From Flavobacterium tyrosinilyticum (lineage in GTDB: Bacteria; Bacteroidota; Bacteroidia; Flavobacteriales; Flavobacteriaceae): DNA of 64,000 bases. The stretch is from assembly GCF_023656565.1 (NCBI RefSeq), contig NZ_JAMOKG010000002.1, positions 315,619-379,618 on the forward strand. Direction: 5' to 3'. A program made the translations under genes and the position numbers. Shown here piece by piece: positions 44,732-53,814 of this stretch (position 1 is its first letter; each line of letters begins with the position of its first letter). The notes under the pieces were generated by a model that was given only the letters and a program-made list of their open reading frames with translations, was not told the origin of the DNA and searched no databases.

Positions 44732-45073
44732 TTAAACGTACTGTAAACAATATAAATTGGGGTTATTGATTGGGTTAATCTGCTGTAAATTGGCTAAAAT
44801 ATGCTGAGTGCAATCTTTACCGCCAAATGTCAAGTAGAATAAAGATTTTGAAATGTAAGATGGCCTTAACAGAACTGCGCGCCAGCCCAACGTTATATTT
44901 TTAAAGAAATGTTTTAATGCGTATTTAATTGATTTTTCTTCAGGACGAATAAAATAAATAGTGTAGCCTCTAAGTTTTGTCATCAGATTTGGAAACATTA
45001 CAAATCTTCCGCCTTGTTGTATCAATAAATTTATTTCAAACAATGATAAACCTTCAATATTTTCTGTTTTCAT
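44732..45073 (-). CDS. small protein of unknown function in the SGNH regulon
   Basis: 113 residues, no signal peptide, two weakly hydrophobic stretches. It opens LSLFEINLLIQQGGRFVMFP and has FGGKDCTQHILANLQQ near the end. This resembles a small Flavobacteria/Chryseobacterium group whose members begin with EINxxIxxGGxFVxF and end GGKDxT. No function is known. It shares the upstream element with both SGNH genes. Confidence 0.6.
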   Translation of the reverse strand: MKTENIEGLSLFEINLLIQQGGRFVMFPNLMTKLRGYTIYFIRPEEKSIKYALKHFFKNITLGWRAVLLRPSYISKSLFYLTFGGKDCTQHILANLQQINPINNPNLYCLQYV

Positions 45074-45148
45074 GATCTATTGTTTTTTAATTTAATGTTA
45101 GTGGTAGTATTACGATGCAAAGTTGCGACAGAAATAAAAATATAAAAG

Positions 45149-45181
45149 GCCTTAAAAGTTTTAAAACTAATAACTTAAGAC
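45149..45181 (-). promoter_or_regulatory. shared upstream element, copy 3 (113-residue gene)
   Basis: GCCTTAAAAGTTTTAAAAC then TAATAACTTAAGAC on the plus strand, one base shorter than the others. AGTTTTAAAACT (45157-45168) is a perfect palindrome. It is 23 nt from CAACTTTG (45118-45125) on the minus strand, a near match to TAnnTTTG. Confidence 0.6.
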
Positions 45182-45190
45182 ATTTTTGAA

Positions 45191-45239
45191 TAAAAAAAAT
45201 CGGAAACTCAACTGAATGAATTCCCGATTATTTTTTTTA
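45191..45239 (-). terminator. terminator of the L,D-transpeptidase gene
   Basis: AATCGG and CCGATT arms with an interrupted stem and T8 on the minus strand, 18 nt past the stop. Confidence 0.7.
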
Positions 45240-45256
45240 AGTATTTCGTTTTTGCA

Positions 45257-46819
45257 TTAATTTACACTAAGAGACAATTGATTATTCAATTCTGCATCTT
45301 TTTCGTAAACATCTTGAAAGAAACCAATTTCTCCGTTTTCATTTACCAATGAAGTAAAATAGGTAATGAAAATTGGTACTTTTTTAGATAGTTTAAAACT
45401 GTTTTCTGCTTTACCATCCATGGCTTTGTCAATTTTTGCCTGATTCCATTCCGGATAATCTTTCAGCATGGCAACAGCCAATTCTTTTGCCATTTTTACA
45501 TTGATACATCCATGGCTAAAAGTTCTTTTTTCAAAATCGAATAAAGTTTTAGATGGGGTATCGTGCATATAAATATCATCTGAATTTGGGAACATAAATT
45601 TTACCAATCCTAAAGAATTGTCTGGACCTGGTTTTTGTCGTACTTGACCATTAACCATTTCCATATTTTTTTCTGCAAGATAATTTGGGTCTGCAGCAAT
45701 TTTAGATTTCAACTCATTTTGCACAATACTTTGAGGAACTGTCCAATAAGGGCTAAAAACGATTCGGTCAATTTCTCCATTAAAAATGGTTGTTTTGGTA
45801 AGAGGAGCTCCAACAAAAACACTCGAAGTCAATACCACTTTTCCGTTTTTAACATAAAACAATTCATAAGAAGGAACATTTACCAAAACATACTCATCGC
45901 TGGCAGCAATTTGAGCCGAAATCTCACGGCATCTTTCCATGTTAAGTTTTAAAGTCACCACTTTATTTTCAAGCGGAATATTCATTTCGTTAATATGCTC
46001 TTCTGCCAGAATGTAATTGGGTTTAAATCCGTTACGAACTTTGTATTTCATTACAGCATCCATCAATTCACGATCGTAAACATCGCTTTTAGAATCTGTT
46101 TTCAAATCTCCTAATAAATACAAACGAGTTCTAACTTGCGAGATAGTGCTTGAAACCGCATCTGGGCGCAACTCTTTATAAGGAGACTCGGCCGGAACAA
46201 TAGGTTTGTATTTACTAGATTTTTCTAATCTTTTGTATTTTTTTAGAGCATCTTGCAATTTATAATACTGGTCAAATTCTACTTTTTCATTACTTGCAAC
46301 TGCTGTTGTTTCTGCCTCTTCTAATGTGCTGTAGTTTAAGAAATCTTTTAGCATAGTATCGTAAGCTAGTTTTTTCTTGTCGGCATTGCTTTTTTTAGCA
46401 TATACTATGTATAATGAACTCAAAAGCATATCTGCATCAGTTTGAGAAAGTGTGCTTTTATCTGATGAAGTGCTAAACAATTGGTCTATTTCTTTTTGGT
46501 AAGGAATAATCAAATCATTTGTTTTTTTTGCTTTTTCGTACAAAGCAGAGCCAAATTCGTTGATTTCGTTTTCATCAAACCAGATAGATCCAAGAGTTCT
46601 GGTTTTGTATAAAGACATGACATCAGATTTATATTTTTTCAAATCAGAATATCTTTTAAAGAAATCGTTCGAAATTTCGTTTACATCATTTTGATTATGG
46701 TAAACGGTTAAATGATTTGAAGCTTTTTTATATTTAAAACTGTTGTTTTCAATTTTGTTAAAAGAAAATACAAAAAAACTCAAACTTAAAATTACGGTGA
46801 ATGAATAAAATGTTTTCAT
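45257..46819 (-). CDS. L,D-transpeptidase, YcbB-like
   Basis: 520 residues, exported, with an N-terminal hydrophobic segment (FTVILSLSFFVFSF). A peptidoglycan-binding-like helical bundle precedes the YkuD catalytic domain. HDTPSKTLFDFEKRTFSHGC is the active site: His about 435 and Cys about 437 of SHGCINV. YcbB-type enzymes make 3-3 crosslinks in peptidoglycan. It lies 183 nt upstream of the 113-residue gene but lacks the shared element, so it is not part of that regulon. Confidence 0.92.
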   Translation of the reverse strand: MKTFYSFTVILSLSFFVFSFNKIENNSFKYKKASNHLTVYHNQNDVNEISNDFFKRYSDLKKYKSDVMSLYKTRTLGSIWFDENEINEFGSALYEKAKKTNDLIIPYQKEIDQLFSTSSDKSTLSQTDADMLLSSLYIVYAKKSNADKKKLAYDTMLKDFLNYSTLEEAETTAVASNEKVEFDQYYKLQDALKKYKRLEKSSKYKPIVPAESPYKELRPDAVSSTISQVRTRLYLLGDLKTDSKSDVYDRELMDAVMKYKVRNGFKPNYILAEEHINEMNIPLENKVVTLKLNMERCREISAQIAASDEYVLVNVPSYELFYVKNGKVVLTSSVFVGAPLTKTTIFNGEIDRIVFSPYWTVPQSIVQNELKSKIAADPNYLAEKNMEMVNGQVRQKPGPDNSLGLVKFMFPNSDDIYMHDTPSKTLFDFEKRTFSHGCINVKMAKELAVAMLKDYPEWNQAKIDKAMDGKAENSFKLSKKVPIFITYFTSLVNENGEIGFFQDVYEKDAELNNQLSLSVN

Positions 46820-47059
46820 TTTTTTTTAATTTTTACGTTATTACTTTTCTACGTAAGTCATTGGTAAAAATTTGGGGCTTTTCTACAATGCTAAATTACT
46901 ATGGGAGAACTCAAAACGTGTTTCCTGATTTTGTTTAAATGTTGCGAAATTGCCATGTCTTTAAGCTTTCTTTAACTTATATCCATTAGTGGCAAGAATT
47001 ACTACCTTTATATTGAAGAAAAAATATTTTCTTTTTTATTAACATAATGTTATTTGATT

Positions 47060-47091
47060 GACCAAATATTAAAATAATTTGTACATTGGTC
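47060..47091 (+). promoter_or_regulatory. possible operator dyad at the icmF promoter
   Basis: GACCAA (47060-47065) and TTGGTC (47086-47091) are exact inverted arms. They surround a TAATTTG box one base short of TAnnTTTG, at 47075-47081. Spacing of 20 bp between arms is long for a dimer site. The 296-bp gap upstream holds nothing else clear. Confidence 0.3.
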
Positions 47092-47115
47092 GCTTAAAAT
47101 TATCATATTCATAAA

Positions 47116-50100
47116 ATGGAACAACAAATACCATATATTCCTAAAAATAAAGTAAGAATTGTTACCGCTGCTTCACTTTTTGACGGGCATGATGCCGCCA
47201 TCAATATTATGCGCCGTATTATTCAGTCAACTGGAGTTGAAGTAATTCACCTTGGTCATGACAGAAGCGTTGAAGAAGTGGTAAATACCGCTATTCAAGA
47301 AGATGCCAACGCCATTGCAATGACTTCGTATCAGGGCGGACACAACGAATACTTTAAATATATGTATGATTTGCTTCGCGAAAAAGGAGCGGGGCATATT
47401 AAAATCTTCGGAGGCGGAGGTGGAGTAATCCTTCCAAGTGAAATTTCAGAATTGCATGAATATGGTATCACTAGAATTTATTCTCCAGACGACGGCCGTT
47501 CTTTAGGACTTCAGGGAATGATTAATGATTTGGTACAGCGTGCCGATTTTCCTATTGGAGATCAACTAAATGGAGAAATAGATCATATTGAAAATAAGGT
47601 TCCAACGGCAATTGCACGTTTGATTTCGGCAGCAGAAAATTTCCCAGAAATAGCAAAACCTGTTTTTGATAAAATTCACGAAAGCAATGCCACTTCAAAA
47701 ATTCCAGTTTTAGGAATTACAGGAACTGGTGGTGCTGGAAAATCTTCTTTGGTAGATGAATTAGTTCGCCGATTTTTAATTGATTTCCCAGAAAAAACAA
47801 TCGGATTAATTTCTGTCGATCCTTCTAAAAGAAAAACGGGAGGAGCACTTTTAGGAGACAGAATCCGTATGAATGCGATTAATAATCCTCGTGTATATAT
47901 GCGTTCGCTGGCGACACGCCAGTCGAATTTGGCTTTGTCTAAATATGTAGCCGAGGCGATTCAGGTTCTAAAAGTCGCAAAATACGATTTGATCATTTTG
48001 GAAACTTCAGGAATTGGTCAGTCTGATACCGAGATTATGGATCATTCTGATGTATCCCTATATGTAATGACACCAGAATTTGGAGCGGCAACACAATTGG
48101 AAAAAATCGACATGCTTGATTTTGCCGATTTAGTGGCTTTAAACAAATTTGATAAACGTGGAGCTTTAGACGCTTTGCGCGATGTAAAAAAACAATATCA
48201 GCGCAACCATAATCTTTGGGATAAAAGCCCAGACGAAATGCCCGTTTTCGGAACGATTGCTTCGCAGTTTAACGATCCGGGAATGAACACGCTTTACAAA
48301 GCGATTATGGATAAAGTGGTTGAAAAAACCGATTCAGACTTGAAATCGACTTTTGAAATCACAAAAGAAATGAGCGAGAAAATATTCGTCATTCCACCGC
48401 ACAGAACGCGTTATTTATCTGAAATTGCAGAGAATAATAGAAGTTATGATGAAATCGCCCTTTCTCAGCAAAAGGTAGCACAGAAATTATATGGAATTTT
48501 CAAAACCATTGAATCGGTTTCTGGAAAAGTTCCTCAAATTAATAAAGCAGGAATTGATGATTCTTCTGTTTTACCAAGCGGAATTGCAGAACACAACGAA
48601 AACAGAATCTTTTTGAATCTTTTACTGAATCAGTTTGATAAAGTAAAAATGGATTTAGATCCGTACAATTGGGAAATTATACTGAATTGGGATGAAAAAG
48701 TAGCGAAATATAAAAATCCAGTTTACTCATTTAAAGTTCGTGATAAAGAAATCAAGATTGCAACACATTCTGAAAGTTTATCTCATTTACAGATTCCTAA
48801 AATTGCTTTACCTAAATATGAAGGTTGGGGCGATATCTTGCGTTGGAATTTACAGGAAAATGTTCCTGGCGAATTTCCTTTTGCTTCAGGATTATATCCG
48901 TTTAAACGTGAAGGCGAAGATCCGTCGAGAATGTTTGCCGGCGAGGGCGGACCAGAAAGAACCAATAAACGTTTTCATTATGTGAGTGCAGGAATGCCGG
49001 CAAAACGTCTTTCAACCGCTTTTGACAGCGTTACTTTATACGGAAATGATCCAGATTTACGTCCGGATATTTACGGAAAAATTGGAAATGCTGGAGTTTC
49101 AATCTGCTGTCTGGATGATGCAAAAAAACTATATTCAGGTTTCGATTTGGTTCATGCTTTAACTTCGGTAAGTATGACCATTAACGGGCCCGCGCCAATG
49201 CTGTTAGGTTTCTTTATGAATGCCGCAATCGATCAGCAATGTGAGATTTACATTAAGGCAAATGATTTAGAAAAAGAAGTTGAATCAAAAATCAACAAAT
49301 TATACAAAGAAAAAGGAATCGAAAGACCGAAATACCAAGGCGAACTTCCAGCTGGAAACAACGGTTTAGGATTAATGCTTTTGGGCGTTACGGGAGATCA
49401 GGTTTTACCTTTGGATGTTTATAATGAAATAAAAGTCAAAACCTTATCACAAGTTCGTGGAACTGTTCAGGCCGATATTTTAAAAGAAGATCAGGCGCAG
49501 AATACGTGTATTTTCTCAACAGAATTTGCTTTGCGATTAATGGGCGACGTTCAGGAATATTTTATTACTAAAAACGTTCGTAATTTCTATTCGGTTTCGA
49601 TTTCAGGATATCATATTGCCGAGGCGGGAGCGAACCCAATCACGCAATTGGCCTTTACGCTTTCAAATGGTTTCACTTACGTGGAATATTATTTGAGTCG
49701 CGGAATGAACATCAACGATTTTGGACCAAACTTATCGTTTTTCTTCTCCAACGGAGTAGATCCGGAATATTCGGTAATTGGACGTGTGGCGCGTAAAATT
49801 TGGGCAAAAGCCATGAAAAACAAATACGGAGCCAACGAAAGAGCGCAAATGCTGAAATATCATATTCAGACTTCTGGACGTTCGTTACACGCGCAGGAAA
49901 TTGATTTTAACGATATTAGAACGACTCTACAGGCTTTATATGCGATTTACGATAACTGTAATTCACTGCACACCAACGCTTACGACGAAGCGATTACAAC
50001 GCCAACAGAAGAATCTGTACGTCGTGCAATGGCCATTCAGCTGATTATCAATAAAGAATTAGGTTTAGCGAAAAACGAAAACCCAATTCAAGGTTCGTTC

Positions 50101-50556
50101 ATCATCGAAGAATTAACCGATTTAGTTGAAGCTGCAGTTCTTCAAGAATTCGACAGAATTACGGAAAGAGGAGGAGTTCTTGGCGCAATGGAAACGATGT
50201 ACCAAAGATCTAAAATTCAGGAAGAAAGTTTGTATTACGAAACTTTAAAACACAACGGAGATTTCCCAATTGTGGGTGTAAACACATTCCTGAGTTCAAA
50301 AGGTTCGCCAACGGTAATTCCAGCTGAGGTTATTCGCGCAACCGAAGAAGAAAAACAATATCAAATCACGATGTTGGATAATTTGCATAATTTCCACGAA
50401 GCAAAAGTAAACGAGCATTTAAATACCTTACAGCAAGCGGCTATTAAAAACGAAAACTTATTTGATCATTTAATGGAAGCTACAAAAGTTTGTTCTTTGG
50501 GGCAGATTACTTCGGCGTTGTTTGAAGTTGGTGGGCAGTATAGAAGGAATATGTAG
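47116..50556 (+). CDS. icmF: fused isobutyryl-CoA mutase / methylmalonyl-CoA mutase family protein
   Basis: 1146 residues with three parts in IcmF order. The N-terminal B12 domain has [13 protein letters not shown] with the DxH motif. The G-protein chaperone domain (Walker A near 203-211, [18 protein letters not shown]) has [18 protein letters not shown]. The large mutase TIM barrel (about 560 onward) has [18 protein letters not shown]. IcmF interconverts isobutyryl-CoA and butyryl-CoA using adenosylcobalamin, and the G domain loads the cofactor. Methylmalonyl-CoA mutase activity cannot be excluded from sequence. Cytosolic; monocistronic by its terminator. Confidence 0.93.
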   Translation: MEQQIPYIPKNKVRIVTAASLFDGHDAAINIMRRIIQSTGVEVIHLGHDRSVEEVVNTAIQEDANAIAMTSYQGGHNEYFKYMYDLLREKGAGHIKIFGGGGGVILPSEISELHEYGITRIYSPDDGRSLGLQGMINDLVQRADFPIGDQLNGEIDHIENKVPTAIARLISAAENFPEIAKPVFDKIHESNATSKIPVLGITGTGGAGKSSLVDELVRRFLIDFPEKTIGLISVDPSKRKTGGALLGDRIRMNAINNPRVYMRSLATRQSNLALSKYVAEAIQVLKVAKYDLIILETSGIGQSDTEIMDHSDVSLYVMTPEFGAATQLEKIDMLDFADLVALNKFDKRGALDALRDVKKQYQRNHNLWDKSPDEMPVFGTIASQFNDPGMNTLYKAIMDKVVEKTDSDLKSTFEITKEMSEKIFVIPPHRTRYLSEIAENNRSYDEIALSQQKVAQKLYGIFKTIESVSGKVPQINKAGIDDSSVLPSGIAEHNENRIFLNLLLNQFDKVKMDLDPYNWEIILNWDEKVAKYKNPVYSFKVRDKEIKIATHSESLSHLQIPKIALPKYEGWGDILRWNLQENVPGEFPFASGLYPFKREGEDPSRMFAGEGGPERTNKRFHYVSAGMPAKRLSTAFDSVTLYGNDPDLRPDIYGKIGNAGVSICCLDDAKKLYSGFDLVHALTSVSMTINGPAPMLLGFFMNAAIDQQCEIYIKANDLEKEVESKINKLYKEKGIERPKYQGELPAGNNGLGLMLLGVTGDQVLPLDVYNEIKVKTLSQVRGTVQADILKEDQAQNTCIFSTEFALRLMGDVQEYFITKNVRNFYSVSISGYHIAEAGANPITQLAFTLSNGFTYVEYYLSRGMNINDFGPNLSFFFSNGVDPEYSVIGRVARKIWAKAMKNKYGANERAQMLKYHIQTSGRSLHAQEIDFNDIRTTLQALYAIYDNCNSLHTNAYDEAITTPTEESVRRAMAIQLIINKELGLAKNENPIQGSFIIEELTDLVEAAVLQEFDRITERGGVLGAMETMYQRSKIQEESLYYETLKHNGDFPIVGVNTFLSSKGSPTVIPAEVIRATEEEKQYQITMLDNLHNFHEAKVNEHLNTLQQAAIKNENLFDHLMEATKVCSLGQITSALFEVGGQYRRNM

Positions 50557-50604
50557 AAATAAATTTTTAAACGTCCGAAATTATCGGAAGTTTGGTTAAT
50601 ATTT

Positions 50605-50634
50605 AAAACCTCTCAAAAATGGGAGGTTTTTTTT
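50605..50634 (+). terminator. icmF terminator
   Basis: AAACCTC/GAGGTTT stem with T8 tail, 48 nt after the stop. Confidence 0.9.
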
Positions 50635-50639
50635 ATTGT

Positions 50640-51425
50640 AAACATATAATACCCCTTTTAATTTAAGAACCTTCCAACAAGGCCAAAGGCCTAAAAGCGT
50701 TTTAGCATTGGGCAAAGTCCAATGTCTGTAATAAGGATAATAAGAAAGCCCTGAAAGGGCGTTAGCAATTAGATAACAAGAATGGCTCATGCCCTTTCAG
50801 GGCTTCTAGTCGCATTGAGTTTTATTTTATAATAGGGCGTTGCCCTATTTTGAATCTGTTAGCCTTTCAGGCTTTTTTTTGCGCAGACTTTTAAGAATTT
50901 AAATCTCTTAATAAATTCCATAAAAAAAAAGTAGCTCTCACTATTGCGAGAATTCTCTTCGTGTCAGTAAAAGAAAAAAAACAATTATCAAACATAGCCC
51001 GTGGTTTCAACCACGGGTACACAATACGAGCACGACAATTTTACGTTCCCATGGTTGAAACAAGGGCTATGCTTATAACGCTTTGGAATAGCAAAGAAGA
51101 AAATCATATTATTTTGTCATTTCGACCGAAGGGAGAAATCACACTCGAAGCTCGATAAAGAAAATCGTCAATCTTTGCGGAGCTACTTGCGAAGATTTCT
51201 CCTTACGTCGAAATGACAAGATTGCGTAAAAACTTTGCGACTTAGCGTCTTTGCGAGATTTTTAGCGTTAGAACTTTCCTCCCGCTCTCGCAAGAAAAAC
51301 AGCAAAAATCCTATTATCAAATATCGCCCGTGGTTTCAACCACGGGTACACAATGCGAGCAAGACAAATATTGCGTTCCCGTGGTTGAAACCACGGGCTA
51401 TGTTTATATCGCTTTGGAAGAGAAA
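50640..51425. repeat. REP-like intergenic repeats
   Basis: Several palindromes lie in tandem: GGCCAAAGGCC (about 50683), GCCCTGAAAGGGC (about 50749) with its partner GCCCTTTCAGGGC (about 50792), AGGGCGTTGCCCT (about 50834), two pairs of CCCGTGG...CCACGGG (about 50999 and 51327) and a complete GTCATTTCGA element (51117-51222). A GCAAAG/CTTTGCG array is at 51226-51262. The CCCGTGGTTTCAACCACGGG unit is familiar in Bacteroidota genomes. Open frames here are repeat translations. Confidence 0.85.
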
Positions 51426-51435
51426 AAAAAGAAAA

Positions 51436-51753
51436 TCATTCATTAACAACCTCCCCAACAAACCCCAAAAACTCCATTTCATCCATAGGAAACAAATGCA
51501 GAATCGTTTCCAAAATCAGACTCACATTAATAGTTGCACTTTTATCTTTTTTAGAAAAATTGTGCATGTCATTATCAAGCGCCAGAATGCATAATTTTAG
51601 TAAATCGGTAATGAGACAGCCGAGTTCTAAATAATTGACCACTTTAAATTGTGCGGTAAAAGAGTTGGCTTCATTGGTTGGTTTTAGTGTTGTAAAGTAC
51701 TGAGCGGTTAATTTTTGCAGTTTTTGTAGCTTTTCTGTTTCGTTAGTTTCCAT
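51436..51753 (-). CDS. small protein, paralogue of 15938-16261
   Basis: 105 residues, soluble. Aligns over its length with the protein at 15938-16261 (see there): NSFTAQFKVVNYLELGCLIT and LFPMDEMEFLGFVGEVV. It is divergent from the XRE gene with 193 bp between them, so the regulator may control it. Function unknown. A helical body with conserved acidic DEMEF near the C-terminus is the only mark. Confidence 0.65.
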   Translation of the reverse strand: METNETEKLQKLQKLTAQYFTTLKPTNEANSFTAQFKVVNYLELGCLITDLLKLCILALDNDMHNFSKKDKSATINVSLILETILHLFPMDEMEFLGFVGEVVNE

Positions 51754-51946
51754 AAGGCGTATATTTTTAAATGATTTACAATTTGACTATTATAAATTTA
51801 TCATAAGAAAAATTGTACTTTTGTTTGATTCGGCGAAGGAAGAAATAGATTTTGCTGTACGAAATCATTTTTTACTGTATCGCACGGCAAAAAAATCTGT
51901 TTTTTACATTTTACCGATTTTGACACTTTATTATTATCTTTGAATT

Positions 51947-52360
51947 ATGAGCACACTAACAAAACCAAATCATATAGGGCGAAAAATAAGCCGTATTCGT
52001 GAACTTCGAGATATGAAGCAGGAAGCTTTGGCGCAGGCTTTAGGAACAAACCAGCAAGCGATTTCGGCTATGGAAAACAGCGAAACCATTGATGACGAAA
52101 AACTTGTTGAAGTTGCAAAAGCACTTGGTGTAACGGTTGAAGCGATTAAGAATTTTTCGGACGAAGCGGCAATTAATTATTTCAATAGTTTTAATGAGGC
52201 TGTACATAATAGTCACTTTGGAAATAATAATCATTGCACTTTCAATCCATTAGATAAATTAATGGAAACGGTAGAAGAAAATAAAAAGCTTTACGAGCGT
52301 TTGCTTCAATCAGAAAAAGATAAAATAGAATATTTAGAGAAGTTGCTAAAAGAGAAATAG
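51947..52360 (+). CDS. XRE-family regulator with C-terminal coiled coil
   Basis: 137 residues. HTH at about 8-62: IGRKISRIRELRDMKQEALA then LGTNQQAISAMENSETIDDE and VAKALGVTVEAIKNF. The rest ends in a coiled coil (MEKTVEENKKLYERLLQ-type heptads). Regulators of this shape are common in Flavobacteria and probably dimerise through the tail. The 193-bp divergent region has TATCTTTG (-7-like) and TTTTGC/GCAAAA arms that could be its own operator. Confidence 0.85.
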   Translation: MSTLTKPNHIGRKISRIRELRDMKQEALAQALGTNQQAISAMENSETIDDEKLVEVAKALGVTVEAIKNFSDEAAINYFNSFNEAVHNSHFGNNNHCTFNPLDKLMETVEENKKLYERLLQSEKDKIEYLEKLLKEK

Positions 52361-52375
52361 TAATTGAATAGAAAT

Positions 52376-52404
52376 AAAAAGCATCTGCAACGGCGGGTGC
52401 TTTT
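52376..52404 (+). terminator. terminator of the XRE gene
   Basis: AAAAGCA/TGCTTTT arms with a GC-rich interior, ending in a short T-run. The stem is imperfect. Confidence 0.55.
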
Positions 52405-52427
52405 CTCATTTTAAAACTTTCCAATTA

Positions 52428-53036
52428 TTGAAAATAGTACTAGAAAATAAAGGTATTAAAACAGAGACTTATTATATACCGCCTTTTACTTTGTATGAAG
52501 GCGAAATTGTTGTTTTGTTCTTATACAATGGAATGCATTTTTATGATACAGAAATGTATCTTAAAGATATTTTTTGCGGGGTCATAAAACATGAAAATGT
52601 TACTATAAATAGAAAAATGTTTTTTGTTGATTTTTTTAAAGGGTCAAAATTTAGGGATATTTTTTTTCCTTCAAAAGTTAACAGGTACCTTAGAAAAGAT
52701 GCAGATCTTACAAATCCTTTTCTTGTAAAATTGTTTGAAGACAAATATGTTACAAGAAAAACTAAAATGAATAAACTGGGAGGAACTCAACGAAAGCTGT
52801 TAAGTTTATATAAAACGTTTTCAAAAACAAAAGATATTGTGTTTGACGTAGCGGGTTTGGATTCTAGTGGAGCTTTATTGACGTTTAAGTTGGTAGAAGA
52901 AACTATAAAAAATGGGGGATCAGCCATTTTACTTGATGGTTTTGAAGAAATAAAAGGACATACTTCTAAATTTATAACCTTAGAATGGAATGACGGTCGT
53001 CTTCCGCTTCAAGATAAGATTAATTTAAATTTTTAA
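52428..53036 (+). CDS. degenerate ABC-ATPase-like protein lacking Walker A
   Basis: 202 residues from a TTG start. The frame starts with a recognisable ABC strand pattern, so the TTG is preferred over a downstream ATG. FTLYEGEIVVLFLYNGMHFY sits where ABC proteins have xLxxGEIVxLxGPNGxGKST, but GK[ST] is absent. Then LGGTQRKLLSLYKTF is signature-like, KDIVFDVAGLDSSGA is Walker B/D-loop-like and IKNGGSAILLDGFEEI is the H-loop strand. I infer an ABC domain that cannot bind ATP normally. Its partner is unknown. Confidence 0.6.
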   Translation: MKIVLENKGIKTETYYIPPFTLYEGEIVVLFLYNGMHFYDTEMYLKDIFCGVIKHENVTINRKMFFVDFFKGSKFRDIFFPSKVNRYLRKDADLTNPFLVKLFEDKYVTRKTKMNKLGGTQRKLLSLYKTFSKTKDIVFDVAGLDSSGALLTFKLVEETIKNGGSAILLDGFEEIKGHTSKFITLEWNDGRLPLQDKINLNF

Positions 53037-53061
53037 AAGGAAAGTAAAATTTTTGCAAAAT

Positions 53062-53090
53062 AAAAACCTCTCAGAAATGAGAGGTTTTTT
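53062..53090 (+). terminator. terminator of the ABC-like gene
   Basis: AACCTCTCA/TGAGAGGTT stem with T6 tail. Confidence 0.88.
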
Positions 53091-53251
53091 GTTTTTATAT
53101 AAAAAAATATCGTTTTACGGCTTTCCTCAATTTAGAAGAAATTTGTTTGTATATATTAGCAAACAGAAAATGGAGATGAGAAGCTTTCTCGGAAAGGCAA
53201 ATCAATTATAAAAACCAAAAACTATATATAACCTCAAAAATTAATTTTTAA

Positions 53252-53695
53252 ATGAAAAAAAGCATTTTTATTTTAGGATTGCTATTTATTACGAGCATGA
53301 GCTTTAGCCAGACAAAGGTTAAGCAAGATATAAAAGCAACTAATAAAACGGAAAACAAAACTTATGATCCGAAACTTTTTGGATGCTGGAAAGGCTCTGA
53401 AATGGGACAACAGCAAGAAGGAGTAAATAAATATTGGGTGTCATGTCGTTTTGAAAACGGAACAAGTGTCTTACTTTTTGTTGCGATGTACGAAAACGGT
53501 AAAGTCGATCAAATTACTGAAAATGGTAAATGGTGGGTTGAAAACGGAAAGTATTATGAACTACATAACTATGATGGTGTAATTGATGTTTATAATTATC
53601 AAGTTACAGATCAAGGCGTTAATTTCCAGTCTATTGAATTAATGGGAAAAAAGGACAATACTTATAAGTTTACCGATTATAAAATATTAGATTAA
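53252..53695 (+). CDS. secreted protein of unknown function
   Basis: 147 residues with signal peptide MKKSIFILGLLFITSMSFSQ. The mature part has a beta-rich lipocalin-like pattern: KLFGCWKGSEMGQQQEGVNK, then WWVENGKYYELHNYDGV. A W-x-G core and two Cys could stabilise it. No family was assigned. It lies between terminators, so is monocistronic. Confidence 0.65.
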   Translation: MKKSIFILGLLFITSMSFSQTKVKQDIKATNKTENKTYDPKLFGCWKGSEMGQQQEGVNKYWVSCRFENGTSVLLFVAMYENGKVDQITENGKWWVENGKYYELHNYDGVIDVYNYQVTDQGVNFQSIELMGKKDNTYKFTDYKILD

Positions 53696-53721
53696 TTGAA
53701 GTGATAAGGTTGTTATTTAGA

Positions 53722-53754
53722 TAAAAAATCTCTTTGAAATAGAGAGGTTTTTTT
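53722..53754 (+). terminator. terminator of the secreted-protein gene
   Basis: AATCTCT/AGAGAGGTT imperfect stem with T7 tail. Confidence 0.75.
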
Positions 53755-53814
53755 GTTTATTGATTTTTACCTAATATATTTACTTTTATTAAGAAAACTT
53801 ACTAAACAAACAGA

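Noticed and set aside
50961..51158. 65-codon open frame
   Set aside because: Lies in CCCGTGG and GTCATTTCGA repeats; composition not coding.
51235..51594. 119-codon plus-strand open frame
   Set aside because: Overlaps repeats and the real minus-strand 105-residue paralogue.
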